Positions 34,506-50,670 of a stretch of DNA of 64,000 bases are shown here, in pieces (positions within the stretch are counted from its first letter, which is position 1; the number at the start of each line of letters is the position of its first letter). The translations under genes were made by a program, and so were the position numbers. The notes under the pieces were generated by a model. That model saw only the letters and a program-made list of their open reading frames with translations, was not told the DNA's origin and ran no database searches. Where the stretch lies: NCBI GenBank assembly GCA_963931925.1, contig OZ007579.1, positions 49,013,174-49,077,173 of the forward strand, given 5' to 3'. The DNA is from Onchidella celtica. Lineage: Eukaryota > Mollusca > Gastropoda > Systellommatophora > Onchidiidae.

Positions 34506-34937
34506 AGAGAGGGTGCGACATACAGACAGACATGCAGAGACACACAAACACGTAGAGACAGAGAGAGAAGAAATTATTAAGCTGACCATCATAGCACACC
34601 ATGTACATTCACACACGACAATATCGAATCAATATTAACGTGATTTAAGTTCCATGCTTCTGCAGCTTTAAAGTATAAGGGAGTAGAATAATTCTTGTCA
34701 TTAAACCATTTATCAAAATAATTCATCTGTTCTTTTCTCACATCTGGCTTTAATTTATGGATCCGTTTATTTACATTGAAACTAATTTCATAGGCCTACT
34801 ATCTGAAATATAACACAAAAATTAAGGCGCTCAAATAGACTTTGGCTGGTGTTACGCATGCGTTACTAGGGATGTCAGATTTGCAATTTTGTGCTTCCGG
34901 AGAACCTTTTTCACATTTCGATTGACAACCGACTTAC

Positions 34938-35043
34938 CATGTAGTAGCTGACGTCGGGTAGGATTGTGTAACCATGGGAACGCATGTGACACCAGAGGGA
35001 AAATAAAAGACACCATGAAAACACCTCCAAATTGGCAGTTCAT
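34938..35043 (-). CDS. Gene A exon 1: start codon and signal peptide
   Basis: ATG at 35043-35041 opens a 35-codon exon. It has a hydrophobic N-terminus (residues 5-20, with FGGVFMVSFIFPLV) and then the small residues SHA, as expected of a cleaved secretory signal. A basic stretch (TRRQ) follows. The exon ends in phase 1 at a strong donor (GTAAGT). Joining to 34288 makes a Val codon and stays open. This start was chosen because it is the only Met with a signal-like segment that splices in phase to the propeptide. An AG at about 35060 may be an acceptor for an upstream 5' UTR exon. Confidence 0.7.
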
Positions 35044-35397
35044 AATGAAGTACTCAGGGACCTGTTGAAGAATGGAGTCAGTTTCAAACGAAGATGAGAA
35101 ATAACTATAAATTGACGGAAAAAGTAAGTAGTAACACTGTTTGTAATCAAGTGCGACCCTTCAGAGTCCAAGGTTCCCGCTAAGCTGCGGGGGTGTACAG
35201 TTGAGCAATCGCTGTATTGGTGCCGCGCACATCAGAATGTTGCCTGCACATGAAAATGTTGCCTCCCATTTTAATTTAATAAATACAATTGTTTTAAATA
35301 GTTTTCCTCCAAAGATCAAAAGTTCCTCTCAGTGGTTTGCAAAAATTTGAGGGAACCTTGCTCCAGGCTACACATTAAGGAGTTACGCCAATTGGCA

Positions 35398-37965
35398 TCA
35401 ATTGGACTTGATTATCACCAGAAGGAAAGATCTGAACACGGTTAAATCAACAAGGAGCTTCCACAGCGCTGACTGCGATACAGACCACGCCCTTGTGATC
35501 AGCAAAATGCATACAAAGCCAATGAGAATATTTAGGAGCATCACGAAACGACAACCCAAAGTAAACATTACAAAAGCAAAACAAGAAGACTGTAAGAACG
35601 CTTTCACAAGAGAATTTAGTAACATCCCGGTAAATGATATGGAATCACCAAGCGTGGATGAAACATGGAACACAATTAAGACCAACATATATAACAGTGC
35701 CTCAACAGCTTATGGTACAAAGCCATCTTTCAGACATGATTGGGTTGGAGAAAACTCCACCACACTTCTTCCCCTGTTAGAAGAAAAGAGGAAAATGATG
35801 CTTGAATACAAGAAAGATCGCTCGCAAAGCAACAAAGACAAATTCAAACACATCAAGGCAAGGGTTCAAAGTGAAACAAGAAAATGCGCCAATGAGTACT
35901 GGACCAACTTATGCTCTGAAATTAAATCGGCCTCTGATGCAGGAGACTCCAGAAACATGTATGAAAAGATTAAAGTTGCACTAGGACCAACCATTTCAAA
36001 AAGTGACCCCATCAAGACAGAAAACGGCCAAGAACTTACCGACAAGAAGGAACAACTGGAGAGATGGGTCGAACATTATTCCAAACTATATGCAAAAGAA
36101 AAGCCAGCAAATCAAGGCTTAGAAGAAGCAGTCCCAAAGCTACCTGAAATGACGGATCTGGATGTGGAACCAACAATGAAAGAACTCTCTGAAGCCATCC
36201 AGGATATGAAAAATGGAAAAGCTTGTGGAGAGGATAACATTCCAGCTGAAGTCCTCAAAGAAAACCTTGAAACACTATTACCACACCTATACCACCTACT
36301 AATCGTGTGCTGGAAAACTGGAACAATTCCATCCGACATGAAAAATGCAAAAATTGTAACTCTTTACAAGAATAAAGGAGACAAAGGGGATTGTAACAAT
36401 TACCGCGGCATATCATTGATGAGTATTACAGGGAAAGCGTTCGCCAAAATCATACTCAAACGATTACACAGGCTCGCTGAAAGAATCTTACCAGAATCCC
36501 AATGCGGATTCAGAGCAGAACGATCAACTGCAGATATGATATTTACAGTCCGTCAACTACAGGAAAAATGCAGAGAACAAGGAAAACCACTGTACATGGC
36601 TTTCATAGATCTGACAAAAGCCTTCGGCACCGTAAGCAGACCATCGCTTTACATTGTACTGAAGTCCATTGGATGTCCACCACAGCTATTGAAGCTGATC
36701 ATCTCCTTTCATGACGACATGAGTGCATGCGTCCAGTTTGACGAAAACATCTCAGGTAAATTTGCAGTGAAGACCGGAGTAAAACAAGGATGTGTACTGG
36801 CACCAACTCTATTTGGAATTTACTTTGCAGCACTCCTACAGTTCGCTTTTCAAGACTCCACAGATGGTATTTTCATCCGAACAAAATCAGATGGGTCTCT
36901 GTTCAACTTGGCCAGGTTAAAAGCAAAAACAAAGACTCGAGAAATCATGCTGCGTGAACTCCTCTTTGCAGACGATGCTGCAGTAGTAGCCCAAAACAAC
37001 GAACAACTGCAAAATATGATGGACTTATTGTCAAATGCATGCGACCTCTTTTCCTTGACAATTAGTGTTAAAAAGACAGAGGTAATCGGACAAGGTACAC
37101 TATCTCCTCCCGACATTTCATTGAACGGCAACAAGATCAACTCAGTTGAAAAGTTTACCTATCTTGGCTCCACAGTAACAGCATCACTATCCCTGGATGA
37201 AGAACTAAACGCCAGAATTGGGAAAGCAGCTACAACTTTTGGCAGGTTATCTCAGAGAGCTTGGAACAACAAAAAGCTGACACTCAAGACCAAAATTCTT
37301 ATTTATCAAGCTTGTGTCATCAGTACCTTGTTGTATAGCTGCGAAACGTGGACCACCTATACAAGACACGAAAAAAGATTAAACAGCTTCCATCTTCGCT
37401 GCCTGCGGAAAATCATGGACATCAGATGGCAGGACAAAATCACCAACAGCGAAGTTCTCAAACGAGCAAAGCTCACCTCAATTCAAGCAACACTGAGAAC
37501 AAGACTACTCAGGTGGATAGGACATGTCAAAAGAATGGATGATAGTAGAATCCCAAAGCAGATACTGTATGGTGAGCTAAAAGAGGGAAAACGTCAAAGA
37601 GGTAGACCAAAACTACATTTCAAAGATATCTGCAGGACCACACTGAAAGATTTTGGGATCGATGAAAAATCATGGGAAAATGTGGCAGAAGATCGAACGA
37701 CCTGGAAGGGAGCCGTCAGGAAAGGTGCTGCCAAATTTGAAAAAAATCAAACAGAAATTAGGGAAGAAAAAAGACAGAAAAGGAAGGAAAAGACAAATGA
37801 AGTCACAAACGAAGGCGAGTATATGTGCTCACTCTGTGACCGAAGATGTAAATCGAATATCGGACGGATTAGTCATGAGAGGAGCTGCTCTCGGCATCTG
37901 TCTTGAAGTCAGAAAATGCTGCAAAGACCGTCTGCAAAGACGAAAAGCGTCGTATATATAGGGTT
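35398..37965 (+). mobile_element. LINE2: 5'-truncated non-LTR retrotransposon
   Basis: Starts inside the last part of an endonuclease domain and runs through a complete RT and C-terminal region, so it is a typical 5' truncation. It is sense on the plus strand, opposite to gene A, and lies upstream of gene A exon 1. Its right edge is uncertain: about 60 bases of possible 3' UTR follow the stop and no poly(A) or target duplication was recognised. Confidence 0.85.
35402..37906 (+). CDS. LINE2 ORF2 (endonuclease end, RT, zinc finger), 834 aa
   Basis: Uninterrupted frame. Residues 1-35 are the endonuclease end (HSADCDTDHALV). RT motifs: GKACGEDNIPAEVLK, YMAFIDLTKAFGTVSR, GVKQGCVLAPTLFG and LLFADDAAVVAQ. 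The C-terminus has LLYSCETW, GRPKLHFKDICR and a CCHC-type finger CSLCDRRCKSNIGRISHERSC (written here by its ends: CSLCDRRC and SHERSC). The catalytic Asp of motif A is present, but the following conserved Asp (AFD) is Gly. The Met at 35402 is not the native start; the element is truncated. Confidence 0.85.
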   Translation: MDLIITRRKDLNTVKSTRSFHSADCDTDHALVISKMHTKPMRIFRSITKRQPKVNITKAKQEDCKNAFTREFSNIPVNDMESPSVDETWNTIKTNIYNSASTAYGTKPSFRHDWVGENSTTLLPLLEEKRKMMLEYKKDRSQSNKDKFKHIKARVQSETRKCANEYWTNLCSEIKSASDAGDSRNMYEKIKVALGPTISKSDPIKTENGQELTDKKEQLERWVEHYSKLYAKEKPANQGLEEAVPKLPEMTDLDVEPTMKELSEAIQDMKNGKACGEDNIPAEVLKENLETLLPHLYHLLIVCWKTGTIPSDMKNAKIVTLYKNKGDKGDCNNYRGISLMSITGKAFAKIILKRLHRLAERILPESQCGFRAERSTADMIFTVRQLQEKCREQGKPLYMAFIDLTKAFGTVSRPSLYIVLKSIGCPPQLLKLIISFHDDMSACVQFDENISGKFAVKTGVKQGCVLAPTLFGIYFAALLQFAFQDSTDGIFIRTKSDGSLFNLARLKAKTKTREIMLRELLFADDAAVVAQNNEQLQNMMDLLSNACDLFSLTISVKKTEVIGQGTLSPPDISLNGNKINSVEKFTYLGSTVTASLSLDEELNARIGKAATTFGRLSQRAWNNKKLTLKTKILIYQACVISTLLYSCETWTTYTRHEKRLNSFHLRCLRKIMDIRWQDKITNSEVLKRAKLTSIQATLRTRLLRWIGHVKRMDDSRIPKQILYGELKEGKRQRGRPKLHFKDICRTTLKDFGIDEKSWENVAEDRTTWKGAVRKGAAKFEKNQTEIREEKRQKRKEKTNEVTNEGEYMCSLCDRRCKSNIGRISHERSCSRHLS

Positions 37966-40515
37966 CACGTGGTTTAATTTCATCTTCACCCTGCGCAAAC
38001 GTGGGCATCAGACACACGAGCCTTCTCCCAAACTACCTCCATGTGATAGGAACTAAACAGCTGTTTACCTCTCATCATGATGTCATAACAAAATGAATAA
38101 CAAAAATATGTTCCAAACCAACGTATGAAATGAATCATCACCCCGCACATCCCGACACAATACATCACAGCTGTCAAGACTTAGTTATTAGTAAATATGA
38201 AGGCAAATCAATCACTCAGATATTGTGTGTAGGATCGATTAGTTCTTGGAAATTGGATTTTTCTCATATTTTCAAGTCCCTGGTCCTATTGGGGGGTAGG
38301 ATCGAGTACCTAGTCTTCTCGGATAAGGACGAACAAATTCGGAGGGCCCGTGTGCACGTTGCGCACGTTAAAGATACCTTGGCAGTTGGAAATCGTAAAG
38401 AGCAGGCCGAAAGGCCGCTGCCCGGGCAAAATTGAAATTAATAGATTAAAATTTATCCATATCATCTCCCCCCCCCCCCGCCAGAACAAGAAATAATAAA
38501 ACAAGTAAAGTGAGGTGTAAATGCCAAGGGCAGCGAACCTCCTAAAATAAAGACCTCAAAAAAAAAAAAAAAAAAAGATATTGTGTGTATTCAGTTCCCG
38601 CAGGAGCAAAATGCTCTCAACAGTGGCTGTAGTAGTTTGTCATTTTAACTGATAAATATCAGTGGCCGAAGGCAATCTGCTGAATAGCATGAAATAACAG
38701 ACATGCCAATAAAGAGTGATAAAATATAGGCCACTTGTTATTATACGTAAAATGACTATGTTCGACAATGCCAATACAAAAAGCATGGCTTTGGTAAGAG
38801 TCCGTTTCTGTTGTTGTTGCTATTAATGTTGTTGTCAGGAAGGTGGCGGAGACTCGAGAAAAGAGGTCAGTAGGTAAACTGATTAAGATAAATGACGAGC
38901 ATACATGATATTATTAATTACATTGTTAAACAAATTTTGGCACTGGCGTGAAATTCTGACATTGCTGCAATTTAAAATAACTAATGTAGACAAGACAACA
39001 AAGCCAGCAAGTGGTTGGTGGGGGCTCCTGGTAGTATCTCCTCTTGTCCTATCGACCTGTTATATTCTCTCTGTCGTCTTGCTCTTTCCTGACACAGTGT
39101 GGCCGTTGTCGTGTCGACATGCTTTCTTCAAACTCAACCCTCGAAGTCAACAAAACCAAAGTTTTAATGATTTTAAACAGATTTCTTCTCATCAACAACC
39201 ACAGAAAACCTCAATTTCAAAACGATAACAACTCCCTCTTCCGTGACAAAAGCACTGATAACATGGTATGAAATATAGTACACAGGGCCACCAATTTGTC
39301 ACGGTTTACACAATGTCAACGATATCGACAGAGCGACTTTGTATGATTTGGAAGGAAGACATACGGACAATTTGATAAAATAAAACGAGTTTCTTTCCAG
39401 TGCACACGGATATTGTGCTTTGGTGCTGTCCTCCGGCTACTTTGTTTTCCGCTGTTTCTTCAAACAGACAAGTGCTGGCAACCGTGAACATGGCTGAGAT
39501 ATCATTTTCAGAGAGAACTTGTTTACAAAATGACGTCCTATCTCTGATCTCAATAGAAACCAACAATATCTCTGAAATCTGCAGCCTTTTTATCTTTATG
39601 GTTCAAATACAAATTCGTCGATTTCAGAATTCCTGTAGATTGATATTCAAATCAATTAATTGCATGCGATACCACAGATCTTTGAGTTCACGTGCATTAT
39701 TGCCCTTCGATTAAAGAACCTATGGAAGTTTCCATCTTCTTTACAATAATCTTTGAAATATCATATTGAGTTTATGCCCTCTTTAGAGAGTTTCAGTGCC
39801 GCCATGAAAAAAAAAGTAAAACAAAGACAATTAATTTAATTGCAAAATGGAGGAGCTTTCAAATTTACATGCAAAGAGATTAATTGCTTGAGAACAATTT
39901 CCGTTATTTCTTCTTCTTATCGTGTAATGAGTACAGAAAGTAACCACAGCGAAGATTCTTGTGCTTCCCGTCTAAGCGGTCATTGTCAAAGTATTACCGT
40001 GTATGAGAAAACCAAAATGTATGACGAAGCCAAAGGAATTTTCATCCTAATTATTTATGTCTTGTCAGAAGACACAGGCATGGCGCCGATAGTGAAAAGC
40101 ATGGTGACCATTGTCTAAGTAGAATCTGGCTTTATATCCTGGATACTTAATCTGACTGGTGTCCATCCATGACGGTGTAGGGGCGGATATAACAACTTGG
40201 AAGTTCACTCCACGGCTTTGGACACGACTTCATGATTGGGGCCGCGTGCTGTTTCTAAATTTAGATGTAGTGACCGGTAAAGGGGTTCAACTAGTTCTTC
40301 CTAATGACGTACGGGACACTGATCTGTCATTGTCATTTAGCAGCCACCGGTGGACGTTTGTGTTTGGGCGGTTTTGGGAAGGAGGGAGGGTGGGGTCGTG
40401 ATTGGGAGCACGAAATGTTATGTCTTGTTGGAACTGCAGGCGAGAAAAAAGTGTTTGAATTCTCAAGTTCTCACTGTCCACTTTAACTGAAGAATAATTT
40501 CCTGCTGTCTCATAC
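37966..40515 (+). other. No recognised gene; contains SINE-like segment
   Basis: Non-coding by inspection. Poly-C at about 38468, poly-A at about 38560. A frame at 39044-39271 contains STLEVNKTKVLMILNRF, faintly like a LINE RT segment, not called. Confidence 0.4.
38275..38440 (+). repeat. SINE-like dispersed repeat fragment
   Basis: Contains CTCGGATAAGGACGAACAAA, CCCGTGTGCACGTTGCGCAC and GTTAAAGATACC. I recognise this as resembling a short repeat common in mollusc DNA (GCGCACGTTAAAGAACCC-like core). Assignment is from memory and not verified. Confidence 0.4.
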
Positions 40516-40608
40516 TTAAGGGTAACTTAGACTAGCAGACAGACAGACACACGTACGGACTAACGAATGGATGGACTGATGTGTGAATGGATGGTAGGTA
40601 GCTAGGTG

Positions 40609-44910
<4,302 letters not shown>

Positions 44911-45081
44911 AGCTGGGGTTTTTTTTGTGTACGGAAACGGAAAAAGGCAAAGGAAACGTCAAAAACCCCTCAAGAAGTGGAATCGAAAGAACCTTTTCCT
45001 GTGTACGAAAACGCCATATATTTGGAAACTTTCTTTTCTTCCATTGTCATTTCCGTTTCTATACACAAGAAAAACTTAGCT
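44911..45081. mobile_element. Foldback (MITE-like) element, copy 1
   Basis: 171 bp with imperfect terminal inverted repeats: left AGCTGGGGTTTTTTTTGTGT, right complement AGCTAAGTTTTTCTTGTGTA. It is flanked by TTA on both sides. The inner arms (GTACGGAAACGG / CCGTTTCTATAC) extend the hairpin. Related to 48426-48598. A TTA target suggests a PIF/Harbinger-type non-autonomous element (inference). Confidence 0.6.
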
Positions 45082-46114
45082 TTAGGGTTCTGAGTTAACA
45101 TTACGAGGAAGGTAGACGGAGTCTATTCACATTTCCCAGCCCCATCCTTTTTTATTTAGCCTAACAGCTTATCCTGGCTGGTTGTCCATTTACTACAATA
45201 TTTTTTTTCACCCTTGGAGCTGGTTCTATCAAGCCCAGGTATATTAAGGTAGAGACTACTTTGGGCCATGTAACCAAAATATTCATAACAGGATTTTTGT
45301 TACCAACATGAGGTCAGTTTCCTAAAAACCACTGGAGCCAGGTTGCCAATGAAAGGATTGTTGTCTCTAGTTGGTTACAACTAATCCTAAATCTTAAAAA
45401 AAAAAAACAAAGTCTTGGTGCAAGGAAGCCAGATTTGGCGTCATTAAACTTCGACCGCGATAAAAGCTTTTTATAAATAATGCTAAGATCAGACTTGTAA
45501 ATCAAGAGAAAGATAAATAATAATAAATAAATAAATAATGACGGAATTTAGGTGATGTATTCCGATTCTTTTGCAAAGCATTTTCAATCATGCGTTCTTA
45601 ATTATACATGCTATAGGATTGAAGTACAGCATGACTTGTTATGAAGACAGACAGACAGACAAACCAATTAAACAAAGAAAAGCCGAGCTCATTCTGTAAT
45701 AAAAGATGTTTTGTTTTTACTTAACTTTTCTTGGCGACGGAATATGCTCAATTCCTTGTTAGGAAGAGCTATATGTGCCAGTGTGAGAATCCCTGTTTAA
45801 TCATTATCCCTGCCCTCACTTGGCAACAGGACATACTCCATGTGTAAGGAAGAGACAAGTCGTAGTATGACAAGGGGCAGGTAATAAATGTCTCACAACA
45901 ATAACGATAACCCTCTGGGCTTACATGTCATTATTACCCCTTGCTCAGTTGATGAGTAGTTTTTTTTTAATGAGTGGTCGTAGATTTTTGGTAGCATCTA
46001 CTACTGTGCTTTGTACATGTAGGCCTACAGGTTGGAGGGGGAGTTCAGCCAGTGCGACAGCTGTGTAGAGACAGATGGGAGAAGGTGGTCATAGGTGGCA
46101 GATAAGCTTATAGG

Positions 46115-46161
<47 letters not shown>

Positions 46162-48425
46162 TTGGGGGCGGGGGAGTAATGTGTGAGTGACTAACAAAGT
46201 ATAGTGAGGCATGGGCAGTTGAAACTAACTAATGAAATTGGGGTTGATTTTGAAGGACAATAAATATTTTGCAAGGCAATAGAACTTTCCCAGCGAGCGT
46301 GCTTATGTCAATCAGATGTAGATTTGTAAAAGATTTCCACTGGGTTGGCAGGATTACTGTAATGGCGAATTCCCTAGATCAGACTGACGTCAGCGCGATG
46401 CCGTAACCAGCCGATCTGCCGAGGTTCAGTGTCATTCCTATGAGAAAACATGGCACTAATCCTATGCGTTGGATTTCCGTAAGGATTTGGTCTGGGTTAC
46501 TTAACGATGAGACATTTCACATTTACAAAAAAAACAACAAGAAAATGTTATGACAATGTACACAAAAACATTCCATTGTAGTACTCCGCCGTCAAGCCTG
46601 CAAATAGCGATCAAAGCTTCGACGTGATTGCTTTCAAATTTTAAAGACATTCTCAAATCGAGTTCCGTTCGTACACTAAGTAAGTAGCGGTTTGAAAATC
46701 CGCAGATAGGATGGATTTGATGAATGCATAGCCATAATAAAGGATGCAAAAGAAATGACAGACAGTACCACAACAGAAAGAATTGCTTTATTTTTGTGCC
46801 TAAATAATCTTGTATACACAACCCTAGAAGGGTCTAGAAGCTTGAGTTAAAGAAAATGTCAGTCAATGATTAAGCCATCATGTTTGCTCCACCAATGTCT
46901 TTTTTTAAAAAATAATTTATATTATTTTTATTTTTTTTTGGTTTCTTTTTGTTTAACTCAGTCATATCAATCGGTTGTTGTTTTTTCTCTTATTTTTTTC
47001 TCATCATATCAGTTACATGCTCTCCCATCCCCCTTTCTTTTTTAATCAATCATTTAATGTTATTAAGATGAAGAAAACATACCAACTACCATTCTAAGGC
47101 CAATGCTCATCATTCCTAATAGGTCTGCTAATTATTATTTCGTTTAGTCTAATCGAGCCATGTGGTCAGATTAATATGTGCTCTAGATGGGATTTTTGTT
47201 ACCTAATTGTGGCCACTTTCCGGAAAGTTGCTGTGGCCAGGTCGCCGACCAAAACGTTGCTGTGACCACTTTGCTAAATCTAATCCTAACCCTAATCCTA
47301 ACTTTCAAACCTTCTCCCAAGATTTATTGTGCATTGAAAAGCCAATCCGGTCACACGGTACAAAAAGTCAGCACTACCCAAAGTTCGTAAAAGATTACAT
47401 GGGTTTTCCTACCACATCCTTGTGCACATGTTTTTCCGTTATTTTACTCTCATATCCTTGTATGTACGTTTTTCGTTTTTCGAGACAGGCCAATTGTTTC
47501 CCTGTTTTGTGTTTTCCCTGTCATTTATACTTCCCACGGGCATGTAAACTTGTTCTGTTCTGTGTACAGGAACACTGTGACAAGAACCTATAATTTACAT
47601 GGTCCTGTGGGTTTACTTTTCAGTGGCAGGGCTGACGGACAAAGTTTGTTTCCGTGGACACTTGGATACCATAGCGGGACTTCTGTTTCTGTTTGGTTGG
47701 GATCTCGAGCCCTATTTCAACACAATGAGGCCCTTAAAAGGGCATTTGTCCTCATCAGGTCCCGGAAGAGTGAATGCCTTAGAAATAGAACTTGACAATA
47801 CCAAGCCAGCAATCTTACGGAAATCCGATTGAAGTTAAGTTCGCCCATTGCTTTGACATCGTTCCTATGTAGATTCGCTGATTAAGACATCGCGCCAACG
47901 TCAGTTTGGTGTGGGGAATTCGCCCCAAGAATAATCTTACCAATTTTACTCAAATCTACGTCGGATTGGCGTCAAGTTGCTGGCTTGAGGTACTATGCAT
48001 AAATCACGAACACTCCATTTTGGGCAATTTTGACTCCCTCCTCCTCCCAAGTTTTCATATTATGCTTGCCCCTTTTTACCCTCCCCCACCCCTTCAATTT
48101 CTCCGAACGTAAGTACTTTATGAATCACCCCCCCCAACCACACACACACACAACCCCCCCCCCCGCCCCCGCGGTGTAGATTTCACACTGAGTAGGGTTC
48201 AAATAAAGAAGCCATCACCTCTTTTCATCCAAACTCTTCTTCTATGTTTGATTCTACCTTTGTGTTTGAAATTTCATTTCAGCTGCACTCCCTGCCTCTC
48301 AAAGCAGAAGAAATGCCGTGAATCATTTATGGCAAATACCACAACAGCCGCAATAAAAAGTTGTATGTTGCAAAGACAGGACTTAGGAGCAGTGAACAAA
48401 CCATACAGTCAATCACAAAAGACTT
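45082..48425 (+). other. No recognised gene
   Basis: TTG trinucleotide repeat at 46114-46160. No host exon or element ORF recognised. Confidence 0.4.
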
Positions 48426-48598
48426 AGCTGGGTTTCCCTGTGTGCGGAGATGGAAAGGGCAACGGAAACGTAAAAAAAAAACAACACTCCAAGCAGTGAA
48501 AATTAAAAGAATGTTTTCATGTGTAATGGAAACGTTCTTTCTTTTCACTATTTGATGGATTTTTGCCGTTTCCGTTTCCATACATGAAAACCCACCTT
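48426..48598. mobile_element. Foldback (MITE-like) element, copy 2
   Basis: 173 bp. Left AGCTGGGTTTCCCTGTGTGC, right complement AGGTGGGTTTTCATGTATGG. The internal order (AGGGCAACGGAAACGT, then AACGTTCTTTC, then GCCGTTTCCGTTTCC) parallels copy 1. Confidence 0.6.
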
Positions 48599-49839
48599 TA
48601 TAGAGAACATTCTAGTTTTAATTGATCAGCTAAAAGTTGCTTTACAAATAAATACCGGAAAAAGCAAAGAAAAAAGCTATGTTTCGAAATCGGTTTGCTG
48701 TCTGTTATAGAAAATTATAAGTGTGCTCCATTGACAGGAATTTATCTTCAGCATTCTGCTTGATGTCACAAAGGGACAGCTGGCGTCACCATTTTAGCAT
48801 TTTGTCACTGTCACTTGTCACCATCAGTTTCTGATGTCATTTTTGTAAGATTACGTTTTGTTCATTCAGGCAGGTGATGACAGTTGGTGGGAGGTCAGGC
48901 CATTGCTAGGTTTTGTTTGTTACGAATCTGGGCTGGGTGATAGTGCCCTCCAGTGTTAGGGTTCTGGACTAAAGTCCCCTCTAGGTGTTATGAAGAGGGT
49001 CTTCTCAATGATGGTATTATGACTGCATTTAAATCGAGAGGTATTTAGTATTCAATCTTTCGTACCATGCCACACACTAAGAACAATCTGAATAAGTTTC
49101 ATAAACAGACCTGCAGGGCCACAAATTTAATTACATTAATTACCCTAACAATTTTGTCTAGATCTATTACATAGTGAATACAACATCAGCAGCATCAAAT
49201 CTAAATTCAATAATATGTCACTCGAAGTCTTCTCTAGATTCCTGTAATATTATGATAATTCTGACTCACTAACAATTTAAGTACTAATTATATATCTCTC
49301 AGATCTGGTCTGCCTACTATATATCAATCAATATACTAATATGGGCTCTGGCGACGATGTCACCTCAGCTATTTGTGCCTACCGCTTATAATGGATCGAG
49401 CTCGTCAATATAAACTGACGTAACTAAGTCTAGATATCTATTCTAGGATGGGCTGGCAATTCCCAGCCTCATCCAGACAAATCAATCCCAATTCACAGAG
49501 GCGTATGCCATACATTCATACTAATTGCAAGTCAATATAAATCTTTGTCTTGCAGTCTTGGATAGCATTCCTAATATATGCGGCAATCCTGTCCTAGTGG
49601 ATAACTTATGTTCAGCTCCTCGTTCATTGTTGAGTCATCAATGGACAAACACTTACGCTTGGTCCCTGGTGTTAGAAACAACCAGGGAACAGTGGACAAT
49701 AGCAGTGGGCATATCTCATTCAAGCATATTCTTCAGGCAGAATCGTGCCGACGCCTGCACAGATTGGAGTTTTCTGTATGGAGTAATGGACATAGGTATG
49801 GCTACACTTTTATACTGTGCAGCCACCTGAAAATTACCG

Positions 49840-50290
49840 TCCAAATCCCTAGATTTGATTGGTGCATCCATGCGAGCTCATCTCGCAGTATTAATATATT
49901 CTACGTGGGAGTTGGTCACGGCCTTGTACTAAAAACAGACAAGGTCAATTTAAAATGTCAAAACAATTACTGAAATCTTTAAACCCTCGTGCTTTCTACA
50001 TTTTATGTACGAATTTCTGAACGCGACTAAGCGTCTTAAACTATCTATCCTTATTCACCCCTTCTCTTCCCTTCTAAGTGTTCATCAAAATCACGGGGTC
50101 GAGAATTGCACTGTCACTCCTAACTTATCCATTTATTCTATCTCGCCCCACTTTCTTTTCATCTCTAAGAAAAAGTGTTTCAAAACACAAACTGTTCACG
50201 AGAACAGTTCAAGGACAAATTACGCTGGTTATAATCAACGAGACCGTGAAAAATCAACTCCTTGCAAGTCGTGACCCAGCACGGCATTTA
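49840..50290 (+). repeat. Dispersed repeat R, copy 2
   Basis: Direct-orientation relative of 27330-27770 with many substitutions and small indels. It ends just before a TATC microsatellite, where copy 1 continues in unrelated sequence. Confidence 0.75.
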
Positions 50291-50325
50291 TAGCACTTAA
50301 ACCCTGACATTGTTCTTACTCTTAG

Positions 50326-50670
<345 letters not shown>

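Larger units (their letters stand above)
24569..35043 (-). other. Gene A: M12B/ADAM-like secreted metalloprotease locus
   Basis: Spliced gene assembled by eye from nine minus-strand exons (34938-35043, 34050-34288, 33250-33330, 32524-32656, 32047-32185, 31038-31116, 30438-30521, 29483-29628, 26385-26422) plus two weaker candidates (24942-25079, 24569-24663). Each of the nine has AG/GT borders, and intron phases agree at every junction. Domain order is signal peptide, reprolysin propeptide, furin-type site, then the N-terminal part of the M12B catalytic fold. Members of this family are zinc endopeptidases, secreted or membrane-bound. The HExxHxxGxxH exon was not located; the assembly gap at 25584-25783 and a LINE remnant occupy the interval where it is expected. 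Whether gene B is a continuation or a separate gene is unresolved. Confidence 0.75.

Noticed and set aside
34301-34638. Arg/Glu-rich and Ser/Leu-rich frames (also at 23818-24183, 41423-41739, 61102-61854)
   Set aside because: GA/TC simple repeat translations.
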